DNA of 15,555 bases from JBOFCS01 sp051646185 (GTDB lineage Bacteria; Actinomycetota; Actinomycetes; Mycobacteriales; Mycobacteriaceae). The DNA lies in assembly GCA_051646185.1 (NCBI GenBank), contig JBOFCS010000137.1, positions 1-15,555 of the forward strand, given 5' to 3'. Below the pieces are notes generated by a model. It searched no databases and was not told the DNA's origin. It was given only the letters and a program-made list of their open reading frames with translations. The translations under genes and the position numbers were made by a program. Positions 6,124 through 12,962 of this stretch are shown one piece after another; within the stretch, counting starts at the first letter, position 1; each line of letters starts with the position of its first letter.

Positions 6124-7277
6124 GCGTCACCACCGACTATCTGTAGATATACCGCTGCCAGCTCTGCTCTTAATTCCAAAACCATCAATTGCTCTAGTTC
6201 AGTTGTCTCCATTATTACCCGAGGAGCACCAACCCCTAGAAGGGCAGTGGAGTCCAGGTAACCAGAAGTTAGCTCTGGTTCTGCGGCTTCTTCTACTGTC
6301 ACAAACTCCACACTCGCGGCAACTGAAGCGCTACGCCGCTCCACTAAATCACGTTGCTCAGTAGTGCTGAATAAAAAAACCCGAAGCGGTAATTGATGTT
6401 GTGGCCCATCAAATTGTTCATCGTGGAAGAGCGGGTCAAGTGCGCAGGAGCCTGCTTTGCGACTACCCGTTGACAGCATAGTTGGCGATGCGGACAACAC
6501 TTCAGAAAGACTGAGAGTCGATGACGCTATGCTCGCTTGTCTCATCAGAAAGGCCGAGCACTGTACTGAAAGTGCAACCGTCCCTGAAGTGTCGCCTGAA
6601 AAAATCACCCGGTGTTTGAGCATACTTGCCGCCAAAAGCTTGGCTGGATTACGAAAAACTTCTCGACTTGGATGACTGCGTACCGCTTCACGATCGAGTG
6701 CATCGGCAAGCTGAGAAAAATCTAACTGTCCAATGAAATTTTGATCTTCCTCTACCGTGGCAAGCGTAGCCAAAATTGCCGTAGCATAACCCAGAAAACT
6801 AAAGGCCTCGGGAACAGAAATTCGCGACTCGAGGACAATAACTCGACCAGCACCAGCCTCCCTCAATGGTCCCTCATAGGGAGCGGACACAACAACTTCC
6901 GCCCCTCTGCGAACCCCCAGCGCCACCGAATTGACTAGCTCAGGGTCACCAGCATCGTGCCCAACAACCATAATAAGATCAAGTGCTCCAGCCCAGGTCG
7001 GTGTCGTAGAACTAATCACCAGCGGCACGCTACATCGAGAGCTTACAGCTGCGCTAACAAAAATGGCAGCTCGAGTGGCCATTCCTTTTGCCGCCACTAT
7101 GATCAAACTTCTAGGTCTAAACTGCGCAATAGTTGCAAGCACACCTTCAGAAATCGCGGCAGCGATCGATCTTACCTGGGCACCAGCAAGAGCACAGGCA
7201 CGCAAATGCGCCTCACTATCAGCAGCTAAAAGAGCTTCCCCATCGTCCAGATCGACGAATGTGGTAACCACCGTCAC
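6120..7277 (-). CDS. SIS-like (PGI/PMI-like) protein of unknown function, TobH-type
   Basis: This 385-residue protein occupies the position of Rv3256c between manB and manA, joined to both by 4-nt overlaps (GTGA and ATGA). It resembles a divergent two-lobed sugar isomerase (SIS) fold of the bifunctional phosphoglucose/phosphomannose isomerase type. The first strand reads SLIIVAAKGMATRAA (about 57-71), the next VPLVISSTTPTW, then DLIMVVGHDAGDPE (about 99-112) where active enzymes have a Ser-rich phosphate loop such as SYSGNT. VPEAFSFLGY is like the isomerase domain-2 entry. The Ser/Thr phosphate-binding residues look lost, so it may be inactive as an isomerase and act as a partner or regulator of ManA/ManB. 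That role is inference; the family is uncharacterised to my knowledge. Confidence 0.75.
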   Translation of the reverse strand: MTVVTTFVDLDDGEALLAADSEAHLRACALAGAQVRSIAAAISEGVLATIAQFRPRSLIIVAAKGMATRAAIFVSAAVSSRCSVPLVISSTTPTWAGALDLIMVVGHDAGDPELVNSVALGVRRGAEVVVSAPYEGPLREAGAGRVIVLESRISVPEAFSFLGYATAILATLATVEEDQNFIGQLDFSQLADALDREAVRSHPSREVFRNPAKLLAASMLKHRVIFSGDTSGTVALSVQCSAFLMRQASIASSTLSLSEVLSASPTMLSTGSRKAGSCALDPLFHDEQFDGPQHQLPLRVFLFSTTEQRDLVERRSASVAASVEFVTVEEAAEPELTSGYLDSTALLGVGAPRVIMETTELEQLMVLELRAELAAVYLQIVGGDA

Positions 7278-8671
7278 GAGCTTGCATCCGAATCTTCGGG
7301 GTTGCTGATGAGTGCAATTATTTCACCAACAATACGCTCTACTTCTTCTTCGGTTCGAGCCTCGACATTAAGCCGGAGTAGTGGTTCAGTATTAGATGCA
7401 CGGAGATTAAACCAAGCCCCCTCAGGCAAGTTCACAGTCACACCATCGAGCCGATCCACTGATTCTGAACGATCAGAAAAAGCAGCGAGTACCAGATCTG
7501 TCGCCGAAACAGCGTCAGCAACAGTCGAATTAATTTCACCTGAAGCTGCGTATCGCTCGTAGGCAGCCATAAGCTCCGATAGTGGTCGTTCTTGTTCCCC
7601 CAAAGCGGCTAAAACATGCAGGGCCGCAAGCATCCCCGAATCTGCTCCCCAAAATGACCGGAAGTAGTAATGCGCAGAATGCTCCCCACCAAAAACCGCT
7701 CCCGTTTCTGCCATTTCTTGTTTTATAAAAGAATGACCAACCCTGGTCCGCACTGGAGTCCCACCCAATTCAACAACTAACTCGGGCACAGCTTTTGAAG
7801 TAATGAGGTTATGTATAATAACCGCCCCTGGCTCTTTCGAAAGCTCCCTACTAGCGACTAAGGCGGTAACCGCAGAAGGCGAAACCGGTTCCCCCCGTTC
7901 ATCAACGACAAAACACCGGTCGGCATCTCCGTCAAAGGCAAGCCCAATATCAGCACCGGTCTGACGGACATAAGCTTGCAAATCCACCAAGTTTTTAGGG
8001 TCCAAGGGATTAGCTTCATGATGCGGAAAACTGCCGTCAAGTTCAAAAAACAACGGCTTAATAGTTAAGGGTAGGGGACCAAGCACTGCAGGAACCGTAT
8101 GCCCGCCCATACCATTACCAGCATCAACTGCAACTACCAGTTCTCTAATCTTCCGTAGATCAACCAAATCACGCAAAAATGTTCCGTAGTCATCAAGCAG
8201 TTCTTCCCGGCTAACGGAGCCCATGCGACCACTAAAAACAGGAACGCCGTTAATCACCTCATCAGCGATACGAGCAAGACCAGTACTCTGCCCTACCGGT
8301 TTTGCGCCGGCTCGACACAATTTGATGCCGTTATATTTTGCTGGATTATGACTGGCGGTGAACATAGCCCCCGGGCAGTCCAACACCCCTGAGGCGTAGT
8401 ACAGCTGATCCGTGGAAGCTAGACCGATATGCACCACACCCACCCCCTGCTCGATAACCCCCTGAGCAAAGGCCTCAGCCAGCTCTGGAGAGGAAGCCCG
8501 CATATCGTGACCGATAACTATTTTTGTTGCAGCAGGTTGTTCGTCGCGAACCAGACGAGCAAAAGACCCACCAACATCACGAACAAAATCTGAATCGATT
8601 TGATCGCCAACAACACCACGGACGTCATAAGCCTTAATAACAGCATTAACAGTATCTGCGAGGCGTACCAC
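7274..8671 (-). CDS. manB: Phosphomannomutase (phosphohexomutase family)
   Basis: This 465-residue alpha-D-phosphohexomutase converts mannose-6-phosphate to mannose-1-phosphate. Domain marks in order are the catalytic phosphoserine loop TASHNP (S107), the Mg-binding loop DGDADR (D247, D249, D251), the sugar-recognition loop GEHSAHYYF (about 329-337) and the phosphate-binding RASNTEP (about 424-430). The start is GTG with CAGGAG at a good distance upstream. The stop overlaps the SIS-like gene by 4 nt, so mutase, SIS-like protein and isomerase form one translational chain. GEHS fits phosphomannomutase/phosphoglucomutase specificity; some glucose-phosphate activity cannot be excluded. It corresponds to Rv3257c (also called pmmA). 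Confidence 0.95.
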   Translation of the reverse strand: MVRLADTVNAVIKAYDVRGVVGDQIDSDFVRDVGGSFARLVRDEQPAATKIVIGHDMRASSPELAEAFAQGVIEQGVGVVHIGLASTDQLYYASGVLDCPGAMFTASHNPAKYNGIKLCRAGAKPVGQSTGLARIADEVINGVPVFSGRMGSVSREELLDDYGTFLRDLVDLRKIRELVVAVDAGNGMGGHTVPAVLGPLPLTIKPLFFELDGSFPHHEANPLDPKNLVDLQAYVRQTGADIGLAFDGDADRCFVVDERGEPVSPSAVTALVASRELSKEPGAVIIHNLITSKAVPELVVELGGTPVRTRVGHSFIKQEMAETGAVFGGEHSAHYYFRSFWGADSGMLAALHVLAALGEQERPLSELMAAYERYAASGEINSTVADAVSATDLVLAAFSDRSESVDRLDGVTVNLPEGAWFNLRASNTEPLLRLNVEARTEEEVERIVGEIIALISNPEDSDASS

Positions 8672-8759
8672 GGATCAAACTCCTGACATGTCTTGGACGG
8701 TGCAATGCCAGCCTAGTGCAGAAAAGTCATCAATAGGTGCTGACTTAGCTACAAGCAGG

Positions 8760-9167
8760 TCAGTCCACTGGATCAGGCAGTACCCGCAAGTGCCCACGTC
8801 GGCCTGCACGCGGGGTTAACGTGGCTAGCTTCTGAGTGTGTTCAGAAACTGCCTCTACCCTAGCGAGCGCTGGACCAGGCTGCTCCCTGGCACCATTACG
8901 TTGCGCCTCGCGGACAGCCTCCGCCAAGGCGGTCAAGTCATCATCCTCGGTTACCAAAGTCGAAAACTCGCCTTCGTACCGAACGAGCTCCCAACCTTTA
9001 GGGGCGGTAATACGACTAGCGTGTTCCTCGCATAAATCCCACGAATGTGGCTCAGCCGTCAAAGCAAGCGGACCTACCACCGCAGTGGAGTCGTTATAGA
9101 CAAACGTCAACGTGGCTATAGCCGGATTCTTACACCCAGGCCTGCAGCAACGGCGGACGGATTTCAC
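8760..9167 (-). CDS. DUF3499 family protein with a Cys/His metal site
   Basis: This is a conserved actinobacterial protein (Rv3258c type) of unknown function, about 135 residues from the start chosen here. The N terminus has RRCCRPGC (C7, C8, C12), followed by the conserved FVYNDSTAVVGPL and SWDLCEEH (C46, H49). Together these suggest a small zinc-binding knuckle; the C terminus is basic and low-complexity (RAGRRGHLR). An ATG twelve codons upstream (9203) opens a longer frame. The GTG at 9167 fits the family N terminus better and has TAGCCT eight bases upstream, as in leaderless mRNAs. It lies 88 bp before manB on the same strand and probably shares its transcript. Confidence 0.8.
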   Translation of the reverse strand: MKSVRRCCRPGCKNPAIATLTFVYNDSTAVVGPLALTAEPHSWDLCEEHASRITAPKGWELVRYEGEFSTLVTEDDDLTALAEAVREAQRNGAREQPGPALARVEAVSEHTQKLATLTPRAGRRGHLRVLPDPVD

Positions 9168-9175
9168 AACTACTG

Positions 9176-9181
9176 AGGCTA
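9176..9181 (-). promoter_or_regulatory. -10 element TAGCCT for a leaderless DUF3499 mRNA
   Basis: On the minus strand TAGCCT fits the TANNNT pattern and ends eight bases before the GTG at 9167. Transcription would begin at or next to the start codon. No Shine-Dalgarno is visible before either candidate start, which supports leaderless translation. Confidence 0.4.
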
Positions 9182-9233
9182 GCGTGAAACATGCCAACAG
9201 CATGGATGGACACGCCCATACCCGGCCAGAGCC

Positions 9234-9239
9234 TATAGT
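9234..9239 (+). promoter_or_regulatory. -10 element TATAGT for a leaderless plus-strand gene
   Basis: TATAGT matches TATAAT in five of six bases and lies eight bases before the ATG at 9248. The leader would be absent or only 1-2 nt. There is no Shine-Dalgarno in GACGGTTT before the ATG. This is the pattern of leaderless transcripts, common in mycobacteria and corynebacteria. Confidence 0.5.
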
Positions 9240-9247
9240 GACGGTTT

Positions 9248-9748
9248 ATGACGGAAGCTTTACCTACCCCTAATCACAGCAAGCGGGTGATCAGTTCACG
9301 GGCCGCCGAACGCCGAGGACGCGGCATTCGCACGACTGTACTTCCACCAAGTGTGCCTGCTTGGCAAAGCCGATCGGCACGGTTCGACGCATTAGCACTA
9401 GAAGCATTAAGCCCAATTGACGCACTCTGGCATGACCAGCTCACCAAAGTTGACATTGCAGTCGATGAAGTTCCACGGCTGCACGCGCACAACCCGGAAT
9501 CAATTGAATGGCCACGGGAAATTACCGCGGATGGGCCTGTCCCCCTTGCTCGATTAATACCAGCTGGGGTCGATAGAAATGGCAACACCACACGAGCTCG
9601 AATCGTATTGTTTCGCAAACCTATTGAACTTCGCGCAAAGAAGGAGGACGAGCTCACCGGGTTGCTTCATGAAATTTTGGTGCAACAAATCGCAAGCTAC
9701 CTGGAGCTTGATCCGTCAGTGATTGATCCAGATCTTACCGAGGGATAG
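9248..9748 (+). CDS. Zincin-like metallopeptidase-family protein with degenerate active site
   Basis: This 166-residue protein corresponds to Rv3259, annotated in relatives as metallopeptidase family (minimal zincin fold). The N-terminal 40 residues are basic and Arg-rich (RAAERRGRGIR). The C-terminal half shows the fold, with strand RARIVLFRKPIELRA (about 116-130) and helix ELTGLLHEILVQQIASYLEL. The expected HExxH helix keeps H141 and E142 but has Val at the second His position, so a normal zinc protease site is not complete. It may be a structural or regulatory relative. It is transcribed divergently from DUF3499 and convergently with whiB2, with only 19 bp to the whiB2 stop. Function is unknown. 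Confidence 0.75.
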   Translation: MTEALPTPNHSKRVISSRAAERRGRGIRTTVLPPSVPAWQSRSARFDALALEALSPIDALWHDQLTKVDIAVDEVPRLHAHNPESIEWPREITADGPVPLARLIPAGVDRNGNTTRARIVLFRKPIELRAKKEDELTGLLHEILVQQIASYLELDPSVIDPDLTEG

Positions 9749-9767
9749 TTACCAAGACTGGCCTACA

Positions 9768-10160
9768 CTAGACAATGCCTCGCTTTAACCGACGACGCTC
9801 ACGCTCCGATAGACCTCCCCAAATGCCAAACCTTTCGTCATTGGCCAAGGCATACTCAAGGCATTCGTCTCTAACTTCACAACCCAGGCAAATTCGCTTC
9901 GCTTCCCGAGTTGAACCGCCTTTTTCGGGGAAAAAGGCTTCCGGATCGGTTTGCGCGCATAGTGCACGTTCTTGCCATTGATCTTCAATTTCTTCGAACA
10001 TCTCATCAAAACCGAGCGGCACTAGCCTCAATAGTGTGCGCGACTCTTCTTTGCTAGAACCGCCGTTAGTGCTGAGCATTGCACTCAAAGCCGAATCAGC
10101 GTGCGGCTCGTCGCCTAGGTTGTCGAAATCATCATCAATCTCATCCCGTTCTAAGGGCAT
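9768..10160 (-). CDS. whiB2: WhiB-family Fe-S regulator, WhiB2/WhmD/WhcD type
   Basis: This WhiB-like regulator binds a [4Fe-4S] cluster through four Cys. From the chosen start it has 130 residues: C68 (RALCAQTDPEAFFPEKGGS), then C91, C94 and C100 (ICLGCEVRDEC), the turn GIWGG (112-116) and a basic tail RERRRLKRG. The core is very close to mycobacterial WhiB2, which is needed for septation and cell division and acts with WhiA. The start at 10160 has a perfect AGGAGG seven bases upstream; the frame is open for 27 more codons but that extension overlaps the SOS-like site. The acidic N-terminal 60 residues are longer than in M. tuberculosis WhiB2. It faces away from fbiA. Confidence 0.93.
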   Translation of the reverse strand: MPLERDEIDDDFDNLGDEPHADSALSAMLSTNGGSSKEESRTLLRLVPLGFDEMFEEIEDQWQERALCAQTDPEAFFPEKGGSTREAKRICLGCEVRDECLEYALANDERFGIWGGLSERERRRLKRGIV

Positions 10161-10167
10161 CGTTCCG

Positions 10168-10173
10168 CCTCCT
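10168..10173 (-). promoter_or_regulatory. Strong Shine-Dalgarno that sets the whiB2 start
   Basis: CCTCCT on the plus strand is AGGAGG in the mRNA, seven bases before the ATG at 10160. No comparable site precedes the upstream in-frame ATG at 10241. This decides the whiB2 start. Confidence 0.75.
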
Positions 10174-10233
10174 AACCTGTTAGTTGCGCAGTGTTCATGG
10201 TCATGGTCATTTACTGCCAGCTCGCTTAGATAT

Positions 10234-10249
10234 TCGAACACATGATCGA
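10234..10249. promoter_or_regulatory. lexA box: LexA (SOS) box-like site upstream of whiB2
   Basis: TCGAACACATGATCGA matches the actinobacterial LexA consensus TCGAAC-N4-GTTCGA in 11 of 12 defined bases (one T to A in the second half). It lies 74-89 bp upstream of the whiB2 start. WhiB2 controls septation, so a DNA-damage switch on it would make sense. Binding is not shown by the sequence alone. Confidence 0.45.
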
Positions 10250-10397
10250 ACCTCTATTTGGTGCAATAACTTTCACTCCCGGCAAACACTAAATGACATA
10301 CCTGTGATTAGACACGTCGAATACAGCCCAGGTCAAGCCGAACGGCAAAATCCTTTACCATCCGATTAAGAAAAAACCGGTCGGCGACACGACTCCG

Positions 10398-10413
10398 TGT
10401 TACAGATGTGACA
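10398..10413. repeat. Imperfect palindrome / tandem GT(A/C)ACA repeat
   Basis: TGTTACAGATGTGACA has 7-base arms with one mismatch around a 2-bp centre. Read on the other strand it is GTCACATCT followed directly by GTAACACGG, a 9-bp-phased direct repeat like the GTCACA-type repeats reported for MtrA sites in mycobacteria. It sits between whiB2 and fbiA, well upstream of both. Its function is unproven. Confidence 0.3.
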
Positions 10414-10605
10414 AAAAGAAACAAAAAAATTCTTCCACGACCGCCGCCTCGGCAGGCCTACGTTCGCTTGTCCAGCACGCCATGAATCACCATAAAATCC
10501 GCTAAAAAGCACCATTGACATTGTGTTTTAATTCCTGGCCACACACTGGACAATGACTTAGCAGGCCTGGCTGGGAGGCGATCGGCGCTCGTAAAAATTT
10601 CCGAC

Positions 10606-10611
10606 TAGGCT
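10606..10611 (+). promoter_or_regulatory. -10 element TAGGCT for leaderless fbiA mRNA
   Basis: TAGGCT fits TANNNT and is followed by exactly six bases (TATATC) before the fbiA GTG at 10618, the classic leaderless spacing. No Shine-Dalgarno precedes the GTG. A clear -35 was not seen. Confidence 0.55.
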
Positions 10612-10617
10612 TATATC

Positions 10618-11616
10618 GTGAAAATCACGGTTTTAGTAGGCGGGGTAGGCGGCGCCCGGTTCCTTCAGGGCGTACAAAAGCTCCTCAATATCACTGCTGG
10701 CAAACCACAGCCAAGCAGCAACACCCCCGATAGTGCCATCACCGCGATAGTTAATGTTGGCGATGATGCCTGGCTGCACGGCCTGCGGATCTGCCCAGAC
10801 CTTGATACATGCATGTACACCTTGGGCGGCGGCATTGATCGTGCACGTGGCTGGGGTCACGCCAATGAAACATGGAACGCCAAAGAAGAACTTGCTAAGT
10901 ACGGTGCAACACCCGACTGGTTTGGGCTTGGTGATCGCGATTTGGCAACCCACCTCATCCGCAGTCAAATGCTCCGTGCCGGTTACCCACTTTCTGCGGT
11001 TACCGAAGCACTCTGCGACCGCTGGCAACCGGGAATTGCGCTGTTACCAGCGACTGACGACAGATGCGAAACCCATGTAGTCATTACGGACCCTGCCGAT
11101 AACGAACAACGGGCCATACATTTTCAAGAGTGGTGGGTACGCCATCGTGCTCAAGTTCCCACTCACGGTTTCGCTCAGGTTGGAGCAGAACAAGCAACCC
11201 CAGGACCCGGAGTTCTTGAAGCAATCCATTCCGCTGATGTGATTTTGATTGCACCATCAAATCCGGTAGTTAGCATTGGAGCAATTCTGTCAATCCCAGG
11301 ATTACGCGGCGCCTTACGCACCACCCCAGCACAAGTAATCGGAATCTCCCCGGTCATTGCCGGAAAACATTTACGCGGGATGGCCGACGAATGTCTACAG
11401 GCCATTGGGGTAGAAACCAGTGCCGAAGCAATAGCACAGCACTATGGTTCCCGACAAGAAACTGGCATTCTTGATGGCTGGCTCATTTCTCCAGGCGATC
11501 ATGCCCAAGTATCTGGACTAGCAACAAAAGCCGTACCGCTGTTGATGACAACCCCAGAAGCAACTGCTGAGATGGTTAGATCAGCACTGGAACTAGCGGG
11601 AATTACTAGGCTATGA
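10618..11616 (+). CDS. fbiA: F420 biosynthesis transferase FbiA (CofD family)
   Basis: This 332-residue enzyme joins the FO deazaflavin (from FbiC) to an activated phospho-lactyl unit; in mycobacteria the unit is derived from phosphoenolpyruvate and the product is dehydro-F420-0. The glycine-rich N terminus KITVLVGGVGGARFLQG (2-18), the NVGDD motif (46-50), TLGGGID (68-74) and WFGLGDRDLATH (101-112) are hallmark CofD features. Length is close to the mycobacterial protein. It opens a plus-strand operon: the stop overlaps the fbiB ATG (ATGA). It starts at GTG, probably leaderless. The cofactor serves F420-dependent reductases and dehydrogenases in redox and stress metabolism. Confidence 0.96.
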   Translation: MKITVLVGGVGGARFLQGVQKLLNITAGKPQPSSNTPDSAITAIVNVGDDAWLHGLRICPDLDTCMYTLGGGIDRARGWGHANETWNAKEELAKYGATPDWFGLGDRDLATHLIRSQMLRAGYPLSAVTEALCDRWQPGIALLPATDDRCETHVVITDPADNEQRAIHFQEWWVRHRAQVPTHGFAQVGAEQATPGPGVLEAIHSADVILIAPSNPVVSIGAILSIPGLRGALRTTPAQVIGISPVIAGKHLRGMADECLQAIGVETSAEAIAQHYGSRQETGILDGWLISPGDHAQVSGLATKAVPLLMTTPEATAEMVRSALELAGITRL

Positions 11617-12962
11617 ACACTCGTCCAGACCACGCCGCCCCGGCTTCAATAGAAATTATTCCCATCACTGGGCTCCCTGAGTTTCGTCCAGGTGTTGATC
11701 TCGCCCGAACTTTAGCTGCAACAGCCCCTTGGCTTAGCGATGGTGATGTCCTAGTAGTCACCAGCAAGATAATCTCCAAGATTGAAGGACGGATCGTTTC
11801 CGCACCTATCGATCGTGAGCAACGAGATACTTTACGCCGCAAGCTTGTTAACCAAGAGTCGGTAAGAGTTTTGGCTCAGAAAGGCCGCACTCTTATCACC
11901 GAGAATAGGTTGGGCATAGTCCAAGCCGCTTCCGGAGTTGATGGATCAAATGTTGATCCGCAGGAACTGGCTCTACTGCCCACCAATCCCGATGCCAGCG
12001 CGGCACAACTTCGCTCCGACTTAGCCGCATTACTGGGGATTAATCTCGCTGTCGTCATTACTGACACGATGGGCAGAGCTTGGCGAGTTGGTCAAATTGA
12101 TGCAGCAATCGGCGCCGCCGGACTATCAGTCTTACACCCCTATGCCGGAACTCTTGACGCTCAGGGAAATGATCTCCTGGTAACTGAGATTGCCGTAGCA
12201 GACGAAATCGCTGCCGCTGCTGATTTAGTCAAAGGAAAGCTAGGGTCGATCCCTATTGCTGTAGTCAGAGGCCTTGATCCCCAAGAGAACTCTTCAACTG
12301 CGCAAGATCTCATACGGGTGGGGGAAGATGATTTATTCTGGCTTGGCACCAGTGAAGCGATCGCATTGGGCCGCAGACAGGCCCTGCTCTTGAGACGCTC
12401 AGTGCGTGAATTTTCAGATATACCAGTGGAACCGGAAAAAATATCCGCAGCACTCACCGAAGCCCTTACCGCGCCAGCACCTCATCACACTCGGCCGGTG
12501 AGATTCGTGTGGTTGAAAACAAACGCTATTCGCCAAGAACTTCTTGAAAAAATGCGCAGCCAATGGAAGGCCGAATTAGCTGCTGATGGAAAAACTACGG
12601 AACAAATTAAACACAAAGTAGCCAAAGGTCAAATATTATTTGATGCACCAGAAGTAGTCATTCCCTTTATGGTTCCAGATGGCGCACACCACTATCCAGA
12701 CCAAGATAGAACCACTGCAGAACACACCATGTTTACGGTTGCGGCTGGTGCGGCAGTACAAGGATTATTAGTGGCCCTGGCTGTACGGGAATTAGGTAGT
12801 TGCTGGATTGGATCGACAATTTTCACCCCAGAATTAGTTCGAAAAGAACTTAACTTGCCCCAAGGCTGGGAGCCACTCGGCGCAATCGCCCTAGGCTACC
12901 CCATTCAGCCTTTGGAACCGCGAAATCCAGGTGCGTCAAAAGAATTGATACTTGAGCTGTGA
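11613..12962 (+). CDS. fbiB: Bifunctional F420 glutamate ligase / dehydro-F420-0 reductase FbiB
   Basis: This 449-residue two-domain enzyme has residues 1-245 as the CofE-type F420:gamma-glutamyl ligase (EIIPITGLPEF at the start, DVLVVTSKIISKIEGR, then VVITDTMGRAWRVGQIDAAIG near 147-167). Residues from about 255 form a nitroreductase-like FMN domain (LLRRSVREFSDIPVE, then AAGAAVQGLLVALAVRELGSCWIG and a C-terminal LGAIALGYP). In mycobacteria the FMN domain reduces dehydro-F420-0 and the ligase domain adds several Glu. The fused layout is the actinobacterial type, and length matches the M. tuberculosis protein. It is translationally coupled to fbiA in front and to the NUDIX gene behind (GTGA), so all three are co-expressed. 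Confidence 0.96.
   Translation: MNTRPDHAAPASIEIIPITGLPEFRPGVDLARTLAATAPWLSDGDVLVVTSKIISKIEGRIVSAPIDREQRDTLRRKLVNQESVRVLAQKGRTLITENRLGIVQAASGVDGSNVDPQELALLPTNPDASAAQLRSDLAALLGINLAVVITDTMGRAWRVGQIDAAIGAAGLSVLHPYAGTLDAQGNDLLVTEIAVADEIAAAADLVKGKLGSIPIAVVRGLDPQENSSTAQDLIRVGEDDLFWLGTSEAIALGRRQALLLRRSVREFSDIPVEPEKISAALTEALTAPAPHHTRPVRFVWLKTNAIRQELLEKMRSQWKAELAADGKTTEQIKHKVAKGQILFDAPEVVIPFMVPDGAHHYPDQDRTTAEHTMFTVAAGAAVQGLLVALAVRELGSCWIGSTIFTPELVRKELNLPQGWEPLGAIALGYPIQPLEPRNPGASKELILEL

Larger units (their letters stand above)
10161..10617. other. Long divergent control region between whiB2 and fbiA
   Basis: The interval is 457 bp without a supported gene. On the whiB2 side it holds the Shine-Dalgarno (10168-10173) and the SOS-like site (10234-10249). 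In the middle are two GACACG motifs at 10311-10316 and 10386-10391 (core of WhiA-type sites), the repeat TGTTACAGATGTGACA at 10398-10413, and A-rich stretches at 10368-10376 and 10413-10428. On the fbiA side is a leaderless -10 (10606-10611). A clear whiB2 promoter could not be picked out; its mRNA probably has a long leader, as for other whiB genes. Short plus-strand ORFs here have no coding character. Confidence 0.55.

Noticed and set aside
9740..9800. Terminator between the convergent zincin-like gene and whiB2
   Set aside because: Only 19 bp separate the stops and no hairpin with a T-run is visible on either strand.
10161..10241. N-terminal extension of whiB2 to the ATG at 10241
   Set aside because: The ATG at 10160 has a perfect AGGAGG at ideal spacing, the extension lacks a ribosome site, overlaps the SOS-like palindrome and has no counterpart in known WhiB2 proteins.
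10184..10369. Plus-strand 61-codon ORF in the whiB2-fbiA gap
   Set aside because: No ribosome site, no recognisable domain, and it runs across the whiB2 leader and SOS-like site.
10515..10543. TTGACA at 10515-10520 as a -35 for fbiA
   Set aside because: No acceptable -10 occurs 16-18 bp downstream, and it is about 100 bp from the start where a better leaderless -10 exists.
10617..10629. CGTGA-AAA-TCACG dyad at the fbiA start codon
   Set aside because: Only 5-bp arms, the spacing is wrong for a CRP site, and it lies within coding sequence for the conserved N terminus.
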